From assembly GCA_934512135.1 (NCBI GenBank), contig CAKSWT010000010.1, positions 32,314 through 96,313 of the forward strand: a stretch of DNA of 64,000 nucleotides, written 5' to 3'. The position numbers and the translations under genes were made by a program. The notes beneath the pieces were generated by a model. That model did not search any database and was not told the origin of the DNA. It worked only from the letters and a program-made list of their open reading frames with translations. Positions 7,520-15,726 of this stretch are shown in pieces; within the stretch, counting starts at the first letter, position 1, and each line of letters starts with the position of its first letter. This DNA comes from an uncultured Oscillospiraceae bacterium (lineage in GTDB: Bacteria > Bacillota > Clostridia > Oscillospirales > Oscillospiraceae).

Positions 7520-10015
7520 ATGAAATACGATTTTGCTGCCATTGAGCCAAAATGGCAGAAGATTTGGGCGGATCAAAAGCTCTTTGCCGCGGAGAACGGC
7601 TCCAGCAAGCCCAAATACTATGCGCTGGTGGAGTTTCCCTACCCCTCCGGTGCGGGACTTCATGTGGGACATCCCCGGCCCTATACGGCCATGGATGCCA
7701 TTGCCCGGAAAAAGCGCATGGAGGGCTATAATGTGCTCTTCCCCATGGGATATGACGCCTTTGGTCTGCCCACGGAGAACTTTGCCATTAAGAACCATGT
7801 GCATCCGGCGGTGGTGACCAAGAAGAACATCGAAAACTTCACCCGTCAGCTGCACATGCTGGGCTACTCCTTTGACTGGGATCGGGTTATCGACACCACG
7901 GACCCTAACTACTACAAGTGGACCCAGTGGATTTTCCTGCAGCTCTATCGGCACGGCCTGGCCTACAAGGCCACCATGCCGGTGAACTGGTGTACCAGCT
8001 GCAAATGCGTCCTGGCCAACGAAGAAGTGGTGGAGGGCGTGTGTGAGCGCTGCGGCGCCCCTGTGGTGCGGAAGGAAAAGTCCCAGTGGATGCTGAAGAT
8101 CACGGAATACGCCCAGAAGCTCATTGACGGCCTGGACCAGGTGGACTTTATCGAGCGGGTCAAGACCCAGCAGAAGAACTGGATCGGCCGGTCCACCGGC
8201 GCAGAGGTGGATTTTGAGACCTCCGAGGGCCATAAGCTCCGGGTCTACACCACCCGGCCTGACACGCTGTTCGGCGCCACCTATATGGTCATTGCCCCGG
8301 AGCACGCCTGCGTCAAGGCGTGGGCTGACAAGATTGAAAACTACGCCCAGGTGGAGGCCTATGTGGCCGAGGCGGCCCGGAAGTCCGACTTTGAGCGGAC
8401 AGAGCTGGTGAAGGACAAAACCGGCGTCCGGCTCCAGGGCGTCTATGCCATCAACCCTGCCAACGGCAAGCACATTCCCATCTTTATCTCCGACTATGTG
8501 CTGTCTACCTACGGCACCGGCGCCATTATGGCGGTGCCGGCCCATGATGATCGGGACTGGGCCTTTGCCAAAAAGTTCGGCTGTGAGATCATTGAAGTGG
8601 TGGCCGGCGGCAACGTGGAGGAGGCTGCCTTTACCGCCAAGGACGACAGCGCGGTTTTGGTGAATTCCGATTTCCTAAACGGGCTTACGGTGAAGGAGGC
8701 CATTCCGGCGATGACCAAGTGGCTGGAGGAAAAGGGAATCGGCAAGGCAAAAGTCAATTATAAGCTCCGGGACTGGGTGTTCTCCCGTCAGCGGTATTGG
8801 GGTGAGCCCATTCCCATTGTCCACTGCCCTAAGTGCGGGACCGTGCCCCTGCCGGAGGATCAGCTGCCGCTGGTGCTCCCGGAGGTGGAGAGCTATGAGC
8901 CCACAGACGACGGGGAAAGCCCCCTGGCACCGATGACCGACTGGGTCAATACCACCTGCCCCCAGTGCGGCGGCCCGGCAAAGCGGGAGACGGATACCAT
9001 GCCCCAGTGGGCGGGCTCCAGTTGGTATTTCCTGCGGTATATGGATCCCCACAACGATAAGGCCCTGGCCTCCAAGGAGGCCCTGGATTACTGGGGTCAG
9101 GTGGACTGGTACAACGGCGGCATGGAGCACACGACGCTGCATCTGCTCTACTCCCGGTTCTGGAACAACTTCCTCCACGACATCGGAGTGGTGCCCAATG
9201 CCGAGCCCTATGCCAAGCGGACCAGCCACGGGATGATTCTGGGCAAGAATCCTCACTATGTGGGGAATGTGGAGACCCAGGAGGAGAAGGACGCCCTGGT
9301 GAAAAAATACGGGGCCCAGGCCATGCGCCCTGCGGTAAAGATGTCCAAGTCTCTGGGGAATGTGGTGAATCCCGATGATGTGGTGAAGGCCTACGGGGCA
9401 GACACCATGCGGCTCTATATTCTCTTTATCGGTGACTTTGAAAAGACGGCCACTTGGTCTGACGAGGCGGTGAAGGGCTGCAAGCGGTTCCTGGATAAGG
9501 TTTGGAACCTGGGAGAGAACGTCACGGATCAGGCGGCGGAGTACAGCGCCAAAAACGAGACCTTGATGCACAAGACCATCAAAAAGGTCACCGAGGACAT
9601 TGATGCGCTGAAGGCCAATACCGCCATCGCCGCCCTGATGAGCCTGGTGAACACCATGGGCCAGAGCGGATGCAACCGGGCAGAGCTCAAAACCCTGCTG
9701 CAGCTTCTGTCTCCCTTCGCGCCCCATATCTGCGAGGAGATCTGGCAGAACCACGGCTTTGAAGGCTATTGCTCCGTGGCTCCCTGGCCTGCCTATGACG
9801 AGAAAAAGACCGTGGATGCGGAGATTGACATGGCCATCCAGGTCAATGGCAAGTTCCGTGGTACCATGCGGGTTGCGGCAGACGTGTCCCAGGAGGGAGC
9901 GCTGGCGGCGGCCCTGGAGACGGATATTGTGAAGCGGCAGATGGCAAATCTGGGAGGCGAGGTTCGAAAGACCATTGTGGTTCCCGGCAAGCTCATCAAT
10001 CTGATTATCAAGTAA
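7520..10015 (+). CDS. leuS: Leucyl-tRNA synthetase
   Basis: Class I synthetase charging tRNA-Leu, 831 residues. Seen in order: KYDFAAIEPKWQ at the start, the HIGH-type motif in GLHVGHPRP, a CxxC zinc knuckle (CTSCKC), the CP1 editing insert (TTRPDTLFGATY, GTGAIMAVPAHDDRD), a second Cys cluster (CPKCG, CPQCG), the KMSKS loop in VKMSKSLGN near residue 608, and the anticodon-binding and C-terminal domains. ATG 7520 is chosen over an in-frame GTG at 7511 because AAAGGTGA (7507-7513) serves as ribosome site. No T-box was seen in the 28-base gap after rsfS, so the gene probably reads through from upstream. Confidence 0.97.
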   Translation: MKYDFAAIEPKWQKIWADQKLFAAENGSSKPKYYALVEFPYPSGAGLHVGHPRPYTAMDAIARKKRMEGYNVLFPMGYDAFGLPTENFAIKNHVHPAVVTKKNIENFTRQLHMLGYSFDWDRVIDTTDPNYYKWTQWIFLQLYRHGLAYKATMPVNWCTSCKCVLANEEVVEGVCERCGAPVVRKEKSQWMLKITEYAQKLIDGLDQVDFIERVKTQQKNWIGRSTGAEVDFETSEGHKLRVYTTRPDTLFGATYMVIAPEHACVKAWADKIENYAQVEAYVAEAARKSDFERTELVKDKTGVRLQGVYAINPANGKHIPIFISDYVLSTYGTGAIMAVPAHDDRDWAFAKKFGCEIIEVVAGGNVEEAAFTAKDDSAVLVNSDFLNGLTVKEAIPAMTKWLEEKGIGKAKVNYKLRDWVFSRQRYWGEPIPIVHCPKCGTVPLPEDQLPLVLPEVESYEPTDDGESPLAPMTDWVNTTCPQCGGPAKRETDTMPQWAGSSWYFLRYMDPHNDKALASKEALDYWGQVDWYNGGMEHTTLHLLYSRFWNNFLHDIGVVPNAEPYAKRTSHGMILGKNPHYVGNVETQEEKDALVKKYGAQAMRPAVKMSKSLGNVVNPDDVVKAYGADTMRLYILFIGDFEKTATWSDEAVKGCKRFLDKVWNLGENVTDQAAEYSAKNETLMHKTIKKVTEDIDALKANTAIAALMSLVNTMGQSGCNRAELKTLLQLLSPFAPHICEEIWQNHGFEGYCSVAPWPAYDEKKTVDAEIDMAIQVNGKFRGTMRVAADVSQEGALAAALETDIVKRQMANLGGEVRKTIVVPGKLINLIIK

Positions 10016-10031
10016 CCAGAAAAAATTTTAC

Positions 10032-10060
10032 TTGACATTTCCGTAATCCTTGCATATAAT
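10032..10060 (+). promoter_or_regulatory. Sigma-A promoter for rpsU
   Basis: TTGACA at 10032-10037 and TATAAT at 10055-10060, both perfect consensus, separated by exactly 17 bases. It lies 67 bases before the rpsU start and directly after the leuS stop, so rpsU has its own strong promoter. Confidence 0.9.
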
Positions 10061-10126
10061 AAGAAAAGCCATCGAATGGCCCTTAAAGCATTTCCATCGG
10101 GGAATGCATCGGAGGGAGGGAAAACA

Positions 10127-10312
10127 ATGTCTGAGATCCGCGTCAAAGAAAATGAGTCTCTGGAGAGCGCGCTCAAGAGATTTAAACGCAGTTGTGCGAA
10201 GGATGGCGTTATCGCTGAGGTGAAGAAGAGAGAGCATTATGTAAGCCCCAGCCTGAAGCGTAAGCAGAAGTCTGAAGCCGCCCGTAAGAACAACAAGAAA
10301 AAGTATTATTGA
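10127..10312 (+). CDS. rpsU: 30S ribosomal protein S21
   Basis: Small basic protein of the 30S platform. The 61 residues show the family pattern: VKENESLESALKRFKR near the start and a C-terminal Lys/Arg-rich tail. ATG 10127 lies behind the strong GGAGGGAGGG at 10111-10120; a longer version starting at 10076 would read through this ribosome site. It stands alone between a consensus promoter and a strong terminator, giving a monocistronic unit. Confidence 0.95.
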   Translation: MSEIRVKENESLESALKRFKRSCAKDGVIAEVKKREHYVSPSLKRKQKSEAARKNNKKKYY

Positions 10313-10329
10313 TCCCTTTTTATATGCGT

Positions 10330-10779
10330 TTAGGCACCCCACATCTGTGGGGTGCTTTTCTCTTGGGACGCAAGGGCCCGGCGAAGGTTCGGGTCCTCCA
10401 CCAGTATGGCCGGAACGCCTCGGGACAGGGCGGTTTGGTATTTGCGCCGGAGGCTTCGCAGAGAGTCAAACAGCACCACGTGGGCCTGACCATCCTGAAT
10501 ATAGGAAAAATACTCGGTGCAGAGGGCTGGGGAGAAGTGACAGCTTTGGCCTCGATACAGCTCAGAGAGTGCGTCGGCGGTCAGAGAAATCCCGGTGCCG
10601 CAGAGGCAAGGCAGCGGGAAATCCATATACACCGGGGCCAGACGCAGACAGAGCTTTCCCTGGGCGGCCCGGAGAAAGCGCTCCAGACAGTCGGATAGGG
10701 TGCCGCCGGAGACGGCGCAGTCCGCCAGAAAGTATCCTGGGGGGATTTCTCCCGGGGTGCAGCAAAGAGTCATTGACAA
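10330..10779 (-). CDS. Hypothetical protein divergent from yqeG
   Basis: A 149-residue protein I do not recognise. It has a balanced amino acid composition, seven Cys and no signal peptide or membrane segment. The best start is a TTG at 10779: on the minus strand AGGAGG stands exactly 8 bases before it, whereas the in-frame ATG two codons later would be 14 bases away. The ribosome site overlaps the yqeG promoter on the other strand, so the two genes are divergent with overlapping control regions. The last five codons coincide with the rpsU terminator hairpin. Coding is supported by the ribosome site and by plausible protein sequence; function is unknown. Confidence 0.6.
   Translation of the reverse strand: MSMTLCCTPGEIPPGYFLADCAVSGGTLSDCLERFLRAAQGKLCLRLAPVYMDFPLPCLCGTGISLTADALSELYRGQSCHFSPALCTEYFSYIQDGQAHVVLFDSLRSLRRKYQTALSRGVPAILVEDPNLRRALASQEKSTPQMWGA
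10334..10360 (+). terminator. Rho-independent terminator of rpsU
   Basis: Inverted repeat GCACCCCACA / TGTGGGGTGC (10334-10343 and 10346-10355) followed by TTTTCTC. It also overlaps the last codons of the opposite-strand gene that ends at 10330. Confidence 0.85.
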
Positions 10780-10801
10780 GGGGAAAACCTCCTGTTAAGA
10801 T
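10773..10801 (+). promoter_or_regulatory. Promoter for yqeG
   Basis: TTGACA at 10773-10778, a 17-base spacer, and TAAGAT at 10796-10801. It overlaps the start codon and ribosome site of the divergent hypothetical gene. Confidence 0.7.
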
Positions 10802-10862
10802 AGTTCCGCTGACAGAGTTTATGTGTCGGATGAGAAAATATGAATGGAAAGAGCGTGATGCT

Positions 10863-11366
10863 ATGGCATGTTCCCTGTTGGCTGACGTACAGGTGGATTC
10901 CATTACCGATCTGAAGCCGGAGTGGTTTGCCAAGCGCGGCATTCGATTGATGCTGCTGGACTTTGACAACACCATTGTGGCCTATACCGTCTCGGAGCCG
11001 TCCCAGTGTTTTCTGGACTGGCTCCAGGCCCTGGAAAAGGCCGGCGTGGCGGTGATGGTGGTATCCAACAGCCGGAGGAGCCATCGGGTTCCGGACTTTT
11101 GCCAAAAATGGGGGCTCCCCTGGATCAAGCGGGCCGGAAAGCCCAATCCCAAGGGCATCCGCCGGGCAATGGCTCAGCAGGGGATGACCCCTGAGGAGAC
11201 GGCTATGGCCGGGGATCAGACCTTTACGGATATTCTGGGAGGAAATCTGGCAGGCGTGACCTCCGTGCTGGTGCGGCCCATTCATTTTTCCAATCCGTTT
11301 CAGGTCATCCGCTATGGATTGGAGCTGCCCTGGATTGCCCTGGGCCGGAGAAAACGAAAAAGATAA
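10863..11366 (+). CDS. yqeG: YqeG-family HAD phosphatase
   Basis: Small HAD-superfamily phosphatase of the YqeG (IIIA) type; the family substrate is not settled. The 167 residues contain HAD motif 1 as LDFDNTIVAY near residue 36, motif 2 as VVSNSRRS, a conserved Lys (RAGKPNPKG) and motif 3/4 as GDQTFTDILGGN. The ATG at 10863 matches the family start. In-frame ATGs at 10821 and 10830 would add up to 14 residues, and no candidate has a strong ribosome site, so the exact start is uncertain. yqeG is commonly near ribosome and translation genes, as here. Confidence 0.88.
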   Translation: MACSLLADVQVDSITDLKPEWFAKRGIRLMLLDFDNTIVAYTVSEPSQCFLDWLQALEKAGVAVMVVSNSRRSHRVPDFCQKWGLPWIKRAGKPNPKGIRRAMAQQGMTPEETAMAGDQTFTDILGGNLAGVTSVLVRPIHFSNPFQVIRYGLELPWIALGRRKRKR

Positions 11367-11386
11367 GGGAACATGTCCCGGAACAC

Positions 11387-11415
11387 TTGCAATTATGGCG
11401 CAAATAGGATAAAAT
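11387..11415 (+). promoter_or_regulatory. Promoter for efp
   Basis: TTGCAA at 11387-11392, 17-base spacer, TAAAAT at 11410-11415, 65 bases before the efp start. Confidence 0.75.
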
Positions 11416-11479
11416 AAAGCCATATAATCAAAAAACTATGCCGCTTTGGCGGCGTATGAGAAACTAGGGAGGAATACCA

Positions 11480-12043
11480 ATGATTTCAGCCAGTGATTTC
11501 AGAAATGGCGTAACCTTTGATATGGACGGCAAGGTCATGCAGATCGTCGAGTTCCAGCATGTGAAGCCCGGTAAGGGCGCTGCCTTTGTTCGGGTCAAGA
11601 TGAAGAATGTGATGACCGGTGCGGTCACTGAGACCACCTTCAACCCCACGGCCAAGTATCCCACCGCTTTCATTGAGAGAAAGAAGCTGGAGTACTCCTA
11701 CAACGACGGCGGCATTTACTACTTCATGGACATGGAGACCTATGAGATGACTGCGGTCAACGAGTCCGAGCTCAGCGCCGGCTTTAAGTTCGTGAAGGAG
11801 AACGAGGAGTGTACCATCCTCAGCTACAACGGCAACGTGTTCTCCGTGGAGCCTCCGAACTTCGTGACCCTGGAGATCACCAAGACCGATCCCGGCTTTA
11901 AGGGCGATACGGCCACCAACGTCACCAAGCCCGCCACGGTGGAGACCGGTGCGGAGATCAAGGTTCCTCTGTTTATCAACGAGGGCGACAAGATCGTGAT
12001 CGACACCCGTACCGGCGAGTACCTCGAGCGCGCAAAGGGCTGA
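11480..12043 (+). CDS. efp: Translation elongation factor P
   Basis: Binds between the P and E sites and relieves ribosome stalling at poly-proline stretches. The 187 residues show the three-barrel EF-P layout, with KPGKGAAFVRVK in the first domain; Lys32 at the loop tip is the usual modification site. An AGGGAGG lies in front of the ATG. Its stop overlaps the ATG of the next gene as TGATG, so they are coupled. The Pro-rich tip pilin in this window (22152) is the kind of protein expected to need EF-P, though that link is only inference. Confidence 0.96.
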   Translation: MISASDFRNGVTFDMDGKVMQIVEFQHVKPGKGAAFVRVKMKNVMTGAVTETTFNPTAKYPTAFIERKKLEYSYNDGGIYYFMDMETYEMTAVNESELSAGFKFVKENEECTILSYNGNVFSVEPPNFVTLEITKTDPGFKGDTATNVTKPATVETGAEIKVPLFINEGDKIVIDTRTGEYLERAKG

Positions 12044-12441
12044 TGACCTTGGAAGATCAGGCGGCCTATATCCAGCAGCTGAAGCAGGAGACAAACCTGG
12101 ATCGAAATGATCCGAAGGAGCGTCTGCTCTTTGAATTGGCCGACACGGTGTCGCTGCTTTGCCATCAGATCTACAGCATGGGTGCTGTGATGGATGGGCT
12201 CAACGAAACCCTGGACGTGGTCCAGGATCAGCTGGATCAACTGGTGGACATGGAAGAGGAATACGAAGTCGGTCCTGATGGGGAACGACTGGGCCTGGAC
12301 GAGTATTACGACGGCAAAGAACAGCCGCTGTATGAGGTCAAATGTCCCCAGTGCGGAGACCGCTTCGCCGTGGACGAAGATACCCTGATGAAGGGATTTT
12401 CCTGTCCCAGCTGCGGAGAGCGCCTGATAAAGGCGGAATGA
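12043..12441 (+). CDS. CD1247-type N-terminal domain protein with C-terminal zinc ribbon
   Basis: A 132-residue protein. Residues 1-75 are a helical acidic region (AAYIQQLKQE, LADTVSLLCHQI, VVQDQLDQLVDMEEEY) resembling the CD1247 N-terminal domain of clostridia. Residues 98-130 carry two CxxC pairs (CPQCGD and CPSCGE) that should bind one zinc ion. It begins inside the efp stop codon and ends in front of a strong terminator, so efp and this gene form a two-gene unit. Its function is unknown; the zinc ribbon suggests nucleic acid or protein contact. Confidence 0.72.
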   Translation: MTLEDQAAYIQQLKQETNLDRNDPKERLLFELADTVSLLCHQIYSMGAVMDGLNETLDVVQDQLDQLVDMEEEYEVGPDGERLGLDEYYDGKEQPLYEVKCPQCGDRFAVDEDTLMKGFSCPSCGERLIKAE

Positions 12442-12450
12442 CAACAAGAA

Positions 12451-12485
12451 AATGGTGCTGTCTCTTGGTGAGACAGCACCATTTT
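12451..12485. terminator. Bidirectional terminator between convergent genes
   Basis: Perfect 14-base inverted repeat AATGGTGCTGTCTC (12451-12464) and its complement (12470-12483), with TTTTT on the plus side and a run of A before it that gives T on the minus side. It serves the efp unit and the minus-strand gene ending at 12488. Confidence 0.88.
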
Positions 12486-12487
12486 TG

Positions 12488-13186
12488 CTACATATGAAAC
12501 CTCCGCCGGACCTCCTCCCGGAGAGAAGGGACCCGCCGTACCACAATCAGCGGAATCATCAGAGCAACCGCCACAGTCAAAATAATTAGGGACCAGGTGG
12601 GGGACCATTGCCCGTGAAAATACAGGTCCCCCAAAAGCTCTACGCCGACGGGGAACAGTCCGGCGGCGCCAATGAGAAAGGTGGTGGTGGAGAGGATGCT
12701 CCGCCCATGGCCCAGTACCAGAACAAGAACCGTCAGTTCTGCGCCCAGCCACAGAATAATGGGCAGCGCCAGCCGGACATACCAGGTCAGGCCATGGAGA
12801 TTCCAGGCGATGGCCAGCACATAGACGGCCACTGCCACCAAATCGCCCACCAGGCGGATGGCGTGGTTGAGGCCCCGCTTCAGCAGCGGCGGCACCAGAA
12901 AAATCCACAGCATAACGGCGGCGCCGATGATGTAGAGACTCCAGGCGCCTGCCCGCAGAAACAGGTTGAGCACGCCGCAGCAGATGGATACGGAGGCCAG
13001 CATGGCGGAGATCAGCACGGCCAGCTCCCATTTTGCGGCCAGAGGAACCTCACTGCGCTCCAGAGGGAAGGGGGGCGGGCTGATGCGGTCCACAGGCTGC
13101 TTCGGATTGATGACCGGGGTGTGGCACAGGGGACAGACCCGGGCGGTCTGATCCAGCTCCACCCCGCAGTTGACACAGTAAGACAT
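12488..13186 (-). CDS. Zinc-ribbon membrane protein (DUF6320-like)
   Basis: A 232-residue membrane protein of unknown function. The N terminus is a zinc ribbon (CVNCGVEL ... CPLCHTPV), followed by about six hydrophobic segments from residue 50 to 220 and a basic C-terminal tail (RREEVRRRF type). The ribosome site AGGAGG overlaps the stop codon of the upstream gene (13198), so the two are co-transcribed and probably coupled. Zinc-ribbon proteins of this kind recur next to condensation-fold acyltransferase-like proteins in clostridia; the family name DUF6320 is from memory. Confidence 0.68.
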   Translation of the reverse strand: MSYCVNCGVELDQTARVCPLCHTPVINPKQPVDRISPPPFPLERSEVPLAAKWELAVLISAMLASVSICCGVLNLFLRAGAWSLYIIGAAVMLWIFLVPPLLKRGLNHAIRLVGDLVAVAVYVLAIAWNLHGLTWYVRLALPIILWLGAELTVLVLVLGHGRSILSTTTFLIGAAGLFPVGVELLGDLYFHGQWSPTWSLIILTVAVALMIPLIVVRRVPSLREEVRRRFHM

Positions 13187-13197
13187 GATATCGCCTC

Positions 13198-14487
13198 CTA
13201 GCGGGCTCGGTTGGAAATAATCTTGACGGGAATTCCCGCCTGGACCAGATGGGTGAAAAAGCGGCGCTCGGTTTCACTGGAGATTCCGGTGCCGGCAAAG
13301 GTGACTTCTAAGGTGTCTCCATAGCTGATGGAGGCACAGTGGGGGGAGGGCCGGGTGGCCTGGCCCAGAATCACCTCCATGCGCTGAATATAGGGAGCCA
13401 TGGAGTCCGGGACAGGGAACGGGCCGGGATTGGTGTAGGTGGCGGTATAAGGACGGACGCCCAGCAGCGTATAGGAGAAGGCCAAAACCGGCTTTTTGAG
13501 AAATAGCGGAATAATCTGCAACAGGGGATTTTTTGTGAATTTCACGTTTCCGGTGAGAATTCCCCGCATTTCCTGGCGGTTTAAGTGGAGGTGCATATAG
13601 CTGTGGACGTATTGGATGATCTCGTCCAGGGTGTAATCTCCCAGGGCGGGATCAATACAGGGCCGCACCGTCAGAATAAAGTTCCGCATGGTATTGGAAG
13701 GGAACCAGCTTCGCAGATTCACAGGAATGGCCAGGGCCACGGGCTTTGGCCGCAGAGGCTTTTCCGCAGCCTGCTTTTCCAGCAGACTCAGCATCAGCAT
13801 GGCGGTGAGATATTCGGTGATGGAGGCGCCGTGAGCCCTTGCCTTGGCTTTGACGGCGGAGACGGACATCAGTCCCATGGTGACATTCAGCGTATAAAAG
13901 GGCTCGGGAAAGCTCTTGTTGGGGTAGGCAGTGCGATAGTGCTGACTTCGAAGGACCCGCTTTCCCGCGTAGCGACCGTAGGCGTCCTCCACCTCCTCCG
14001 GGGTGGGACTGTCGTGAACGTCCAGAATCAGCGGATCCGGAGGCAGTGCAATGCCCAGCCCACGGAGGTATTCCGCCAGAATGGTTCGGAAAAACATCAG
14101 GGCCCCTGCTCCGTCGGAGATGGCATGAAAGGCCTCAAAGGAAATCCGGCGTTCATAGTAATAAAACCGGATTAGCCAGTCATTGTCATCCTTTTCCCGC
14201 ATAGGCTGGCAGGGGTTTGCGATGTCCGGCCGTACAAAGGGGCCGGGCTTGGGGTTAGGCTCGAAATAGCACCAGAAGGCGCCCTTGCGGATCCGAACCT
14301 GAAAGCCGGGAAACCGGGGCATGGTGCGGTCTACCGCAGACTGAAGCACCAGCGGATTTACAGGATCGGTCATCACGGCGGAGAACCGATAGACCGGTGC
14401 GTATTTTTCCTTTTTCAGCGCAGAATAGAGTACGCCGGCGTTGTCCAGCCGATACCATTGGGGCTGCTTTTTCGGGGTTCTGGCCAT
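13198..14487 (-). CDS. Condensation-fold acyltransferase-like protein
   Basis: A 429-residue cytosolic protein resembling the alcohol acetyltransferase / non-ribosomal condensation-domain fold, a CoA-dependent acyltransferase superfamily. The family motif HxxxDG is present as HAISDGAG near residue 130; the first His of the usual HHxxxDG is Phe here. A GNVKFTKNPLL stretch and a conserved late region (FAGTGISSETERRFF) follow. ATG 14487 lies behind AAGGAG with good spacing; an in-frame GTG at 14496 would overlap that site. It leads a two-gene unit with the zinc-ribbon membrane protein and is divergent from an alpha/beta hydrolase. Substrates are unknown. Confidence 0.7.
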   Translation of the reverse strand: MARTPKKQPQWYRLDNAGVLYSALKKEKYAPVYRFSAVMTDPVNPLVLQSAVDRTMPRFPGFQVRIRKGAFWCYFEPNPKPGPFVRPDIANPCQPMREKDDNDWLIRFYYYERRISFEAFHAISDGAGALMFFRTILAEYLRGLGIALPPDPLILDVHDSPTPEEVEDAYGRYAGKRVLRSQHYRTAYPNKSFPEPFYTLNVTMGLMSVSAVKAKARAHGASITEYLTAMLMLSLLEKQAAEKPLRPKPVALAIPVNLRSWFPSNTMRNFILTVRPCIDPALGDYTLDEIIQYVHSYMHLHLNRQEMRGILTGNVKFTKNPLLQIIPLFLKKPVLAFSYTLLGVRPYTATYTNPGPFPVPDSMAPYIQRMEVILGQATRPSPHCASISYGDTLEVTFAGTGISSETERRFFTHLVQAGIPVKIISNRAR

Positions 14488-14540
14488 GGCGAACACTCCT
14501 TTCTGACCGATGAAGTGGGTGAAATCACAACCCCCTGCAC

Positions 14541-14569
14541 ATTATAGCGCAGCGGAGCGGTTCCTGCAA
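14541..14569 (-). promoter_or_regulatory. Promoter for the acyltransferase-like gene
   Basis: On the minus strand TTGCAG (14569-14564), 17-base spacer, TATAAT (14546-14541), about 54 bases before the start at 14487. Confidence 0.75.
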
Positions 14570-14589
14570 CCCGTGGACGGCAATTCACA

Positions 14590-14618
14590 TTGCCAAGGAG
14601 AAAAAACTGTGATATAGT
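14590..14618 (+). promoter_or_regulatory. Promoter for the alpha/beta hydrolase
   Basis: TTGCCA at 14590-14595, 17-base spacer, TATAGT at 14613-14618, 32 bases before the start at 14651. It sits back to back with the minus-strand promoter at 14541-14569. Confidence 0.7.
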
Positions 14619-14650
14619 GGAGTTTAGATGAAGCCGCAGGAGGGGCCGCA

Positions 14651-15607
14651 ATGGAAAAGAAGAAACGGAAATTTCATGTTGACCGAACCGAAAAGCGCCG
14701 GGCCCAGGGGGAGGAAAAACGTCTTGCCCTGATGATGCGGGCGCTGAAGGCGGTGCATTCCGCCACATCTCCGGAGTCCATGACACCGAAGGACCTGGAG
14801 CATCAGCGAGCGGGACAGGAGCTGCTGGGCCGTCTGGTGACGCCCATGATCGGGATGCGCTGGGAGCCCTTTGAGATCCACGGCATGAAGGCCGCCTGGG
14901 TGCGCCCGGAGTGGGGACACGATCCCCGGAAGGTTGTGCTGTATTGCCATGGCGGCGGCTATACCAGCGGGAACCTGGGGTATTCCCGGCCGCTGGCCTC
15001 AAAGCTGTCCCACGCCACCGGCTGGGAAACCTTGAGCTTTGAGTATCGTCTGGCGCCGGAGAATCCCTATCCGGCGGCGGTGGACGATGCGGTCAAGGCC
15101 TGGGATTATCTGATGTACCTGGGCTACGGGGCGAAGGACGTGACGGTGGCAGGAGATTCTGCGGGAGGGAATTTGGCGCTGGTGCTCTGCCACCGGCTCA
15201 AGGCCGCCGGACGACAATTGCCAGGACATCTGGTTCTCATGTCCCCCTGGACGGATATGACGGCCTCCGGCCCCTCCTACCAGGAGCGGGCGGCACTGGA
15301 TCCCTCCATCACCTCGGACTATATTCATGCGGTCCGCCAGGCCTATGGGGGACAGGCGGATATTCGGGACCCCATGCTTTCGCCGCTGTTTGGTGATTTT
15401 ACAGGCTTCCCGCCCACATTGATTCAGGTGGGGAGCAACGAGCTGCTTTTCTCGGACTCCGACATGCTCCATCAGCGGATGAAGGAGGCCGGTGTCGTTT
15501 GTCGATTCCAGGAGTGGAAGGATATGTGGCATGTATTTCAGATGTTCCCCATAAAGAAGGCCGCACAGGCCATGGAGGATGTGGGAGCGTTTTTGCTGGA
15601 ACGATAA
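14651..15607 (+). CDS. Alpha/beta hydrolase (hormone-sensitive-lipase type esterase)
   Basis: A 318-residue serine hydrolase of the HSL family. The oxyanion motif HGGGYTSG begins at about residue 100, the nucleophile elbow is GDSAGGN (Ser near 169), the acid is probably Asp in FSDSDML, and the His is in DMWHVFQMF. The first 35 residues are very basic and have no signal peptide, so the enzyme should be cytosolic. AGGAGGGG precedes the ATG. It is divergent from the acyltransferase-like gene with adjacent promoters, suggesting one small ester- or lipid-related module. The substrate cannot be told from sequence. Confidence 0.88.
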   Translation: MEKKKRKFHVDRTEKRRAQGEEKRLALMMRALKAVHSATSPESMTPKDLEHQRAGQELLGRLVTPMIGMRWEPFEIHGMKAAWVRPEWGHDPRKVVLYCHGGGYTSGNLGYSRPLASKLSHATGWETLSFEYRLAPENPYPAAVDDAVKAWDYLMYLGYGAKDVTVAGDSAGGNLALVLCHRLKAAGRQLPGHLVLMSPWTDMTASGPSYQERAALDPSITSDYIHAVRQAYGGQADIRDPMLSPLFGDFTGFPPTLIQVGSNELLFSDSDMLHQRMKEAGVVCRFQEWKDMWHVFQMFPIKKAAQAMEDVGAFLLER

Positions 15608-15628
15608 GGGAGACTGCCGAAAAAGCCT

Positions 15629-15660
15629 AATTGCCCGTTCCCGGAGGGAGCGGGCAATAG
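15629..15660. terminator. Possible weak terminator hairpin
   Basis: ATTGCCCG at 15629-15636 pairs with CGGGCAAT around a GC-rich loop, but no T run follows on the plus strand. It may only stabilise the 3' end of the hydrolase mRNA. Confidence 0.4.
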
Positions 15661-15677
15661 CATTCTCTAAATTCCTA

Positions 15678-15709
15678 TTGACATAGTAGGTTAATAGGTG
15701 TATTATCTA
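15678..15709 (+). promoter_or_regulatory. Promoter and likely autoregulatory operator of the suf operon
   Basis: TTGACA at 15678-15683, 17-base spacer, TATTAT at 15701-15706. Overlapping the spacer and the -10 is an imperfect dyad, TAGGTTAATA then TATTATCTA (about 15687-15709). This is a natural site for the Rrf2 regulator encoded first in the operon. The promoter is seen directly; regulator binding is inferred. Confidence 0.7.
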
Positions 15710-15726
15710 CCCCAGGAGGGAAGGCT

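Noticed and set aside
10347..10862. Upstream extension of yqeG as a 339-residue protein
   Set aside because: It would include the rpsU terminator and the yqeG promoter, and the extra part does not resemble the YqeG family.
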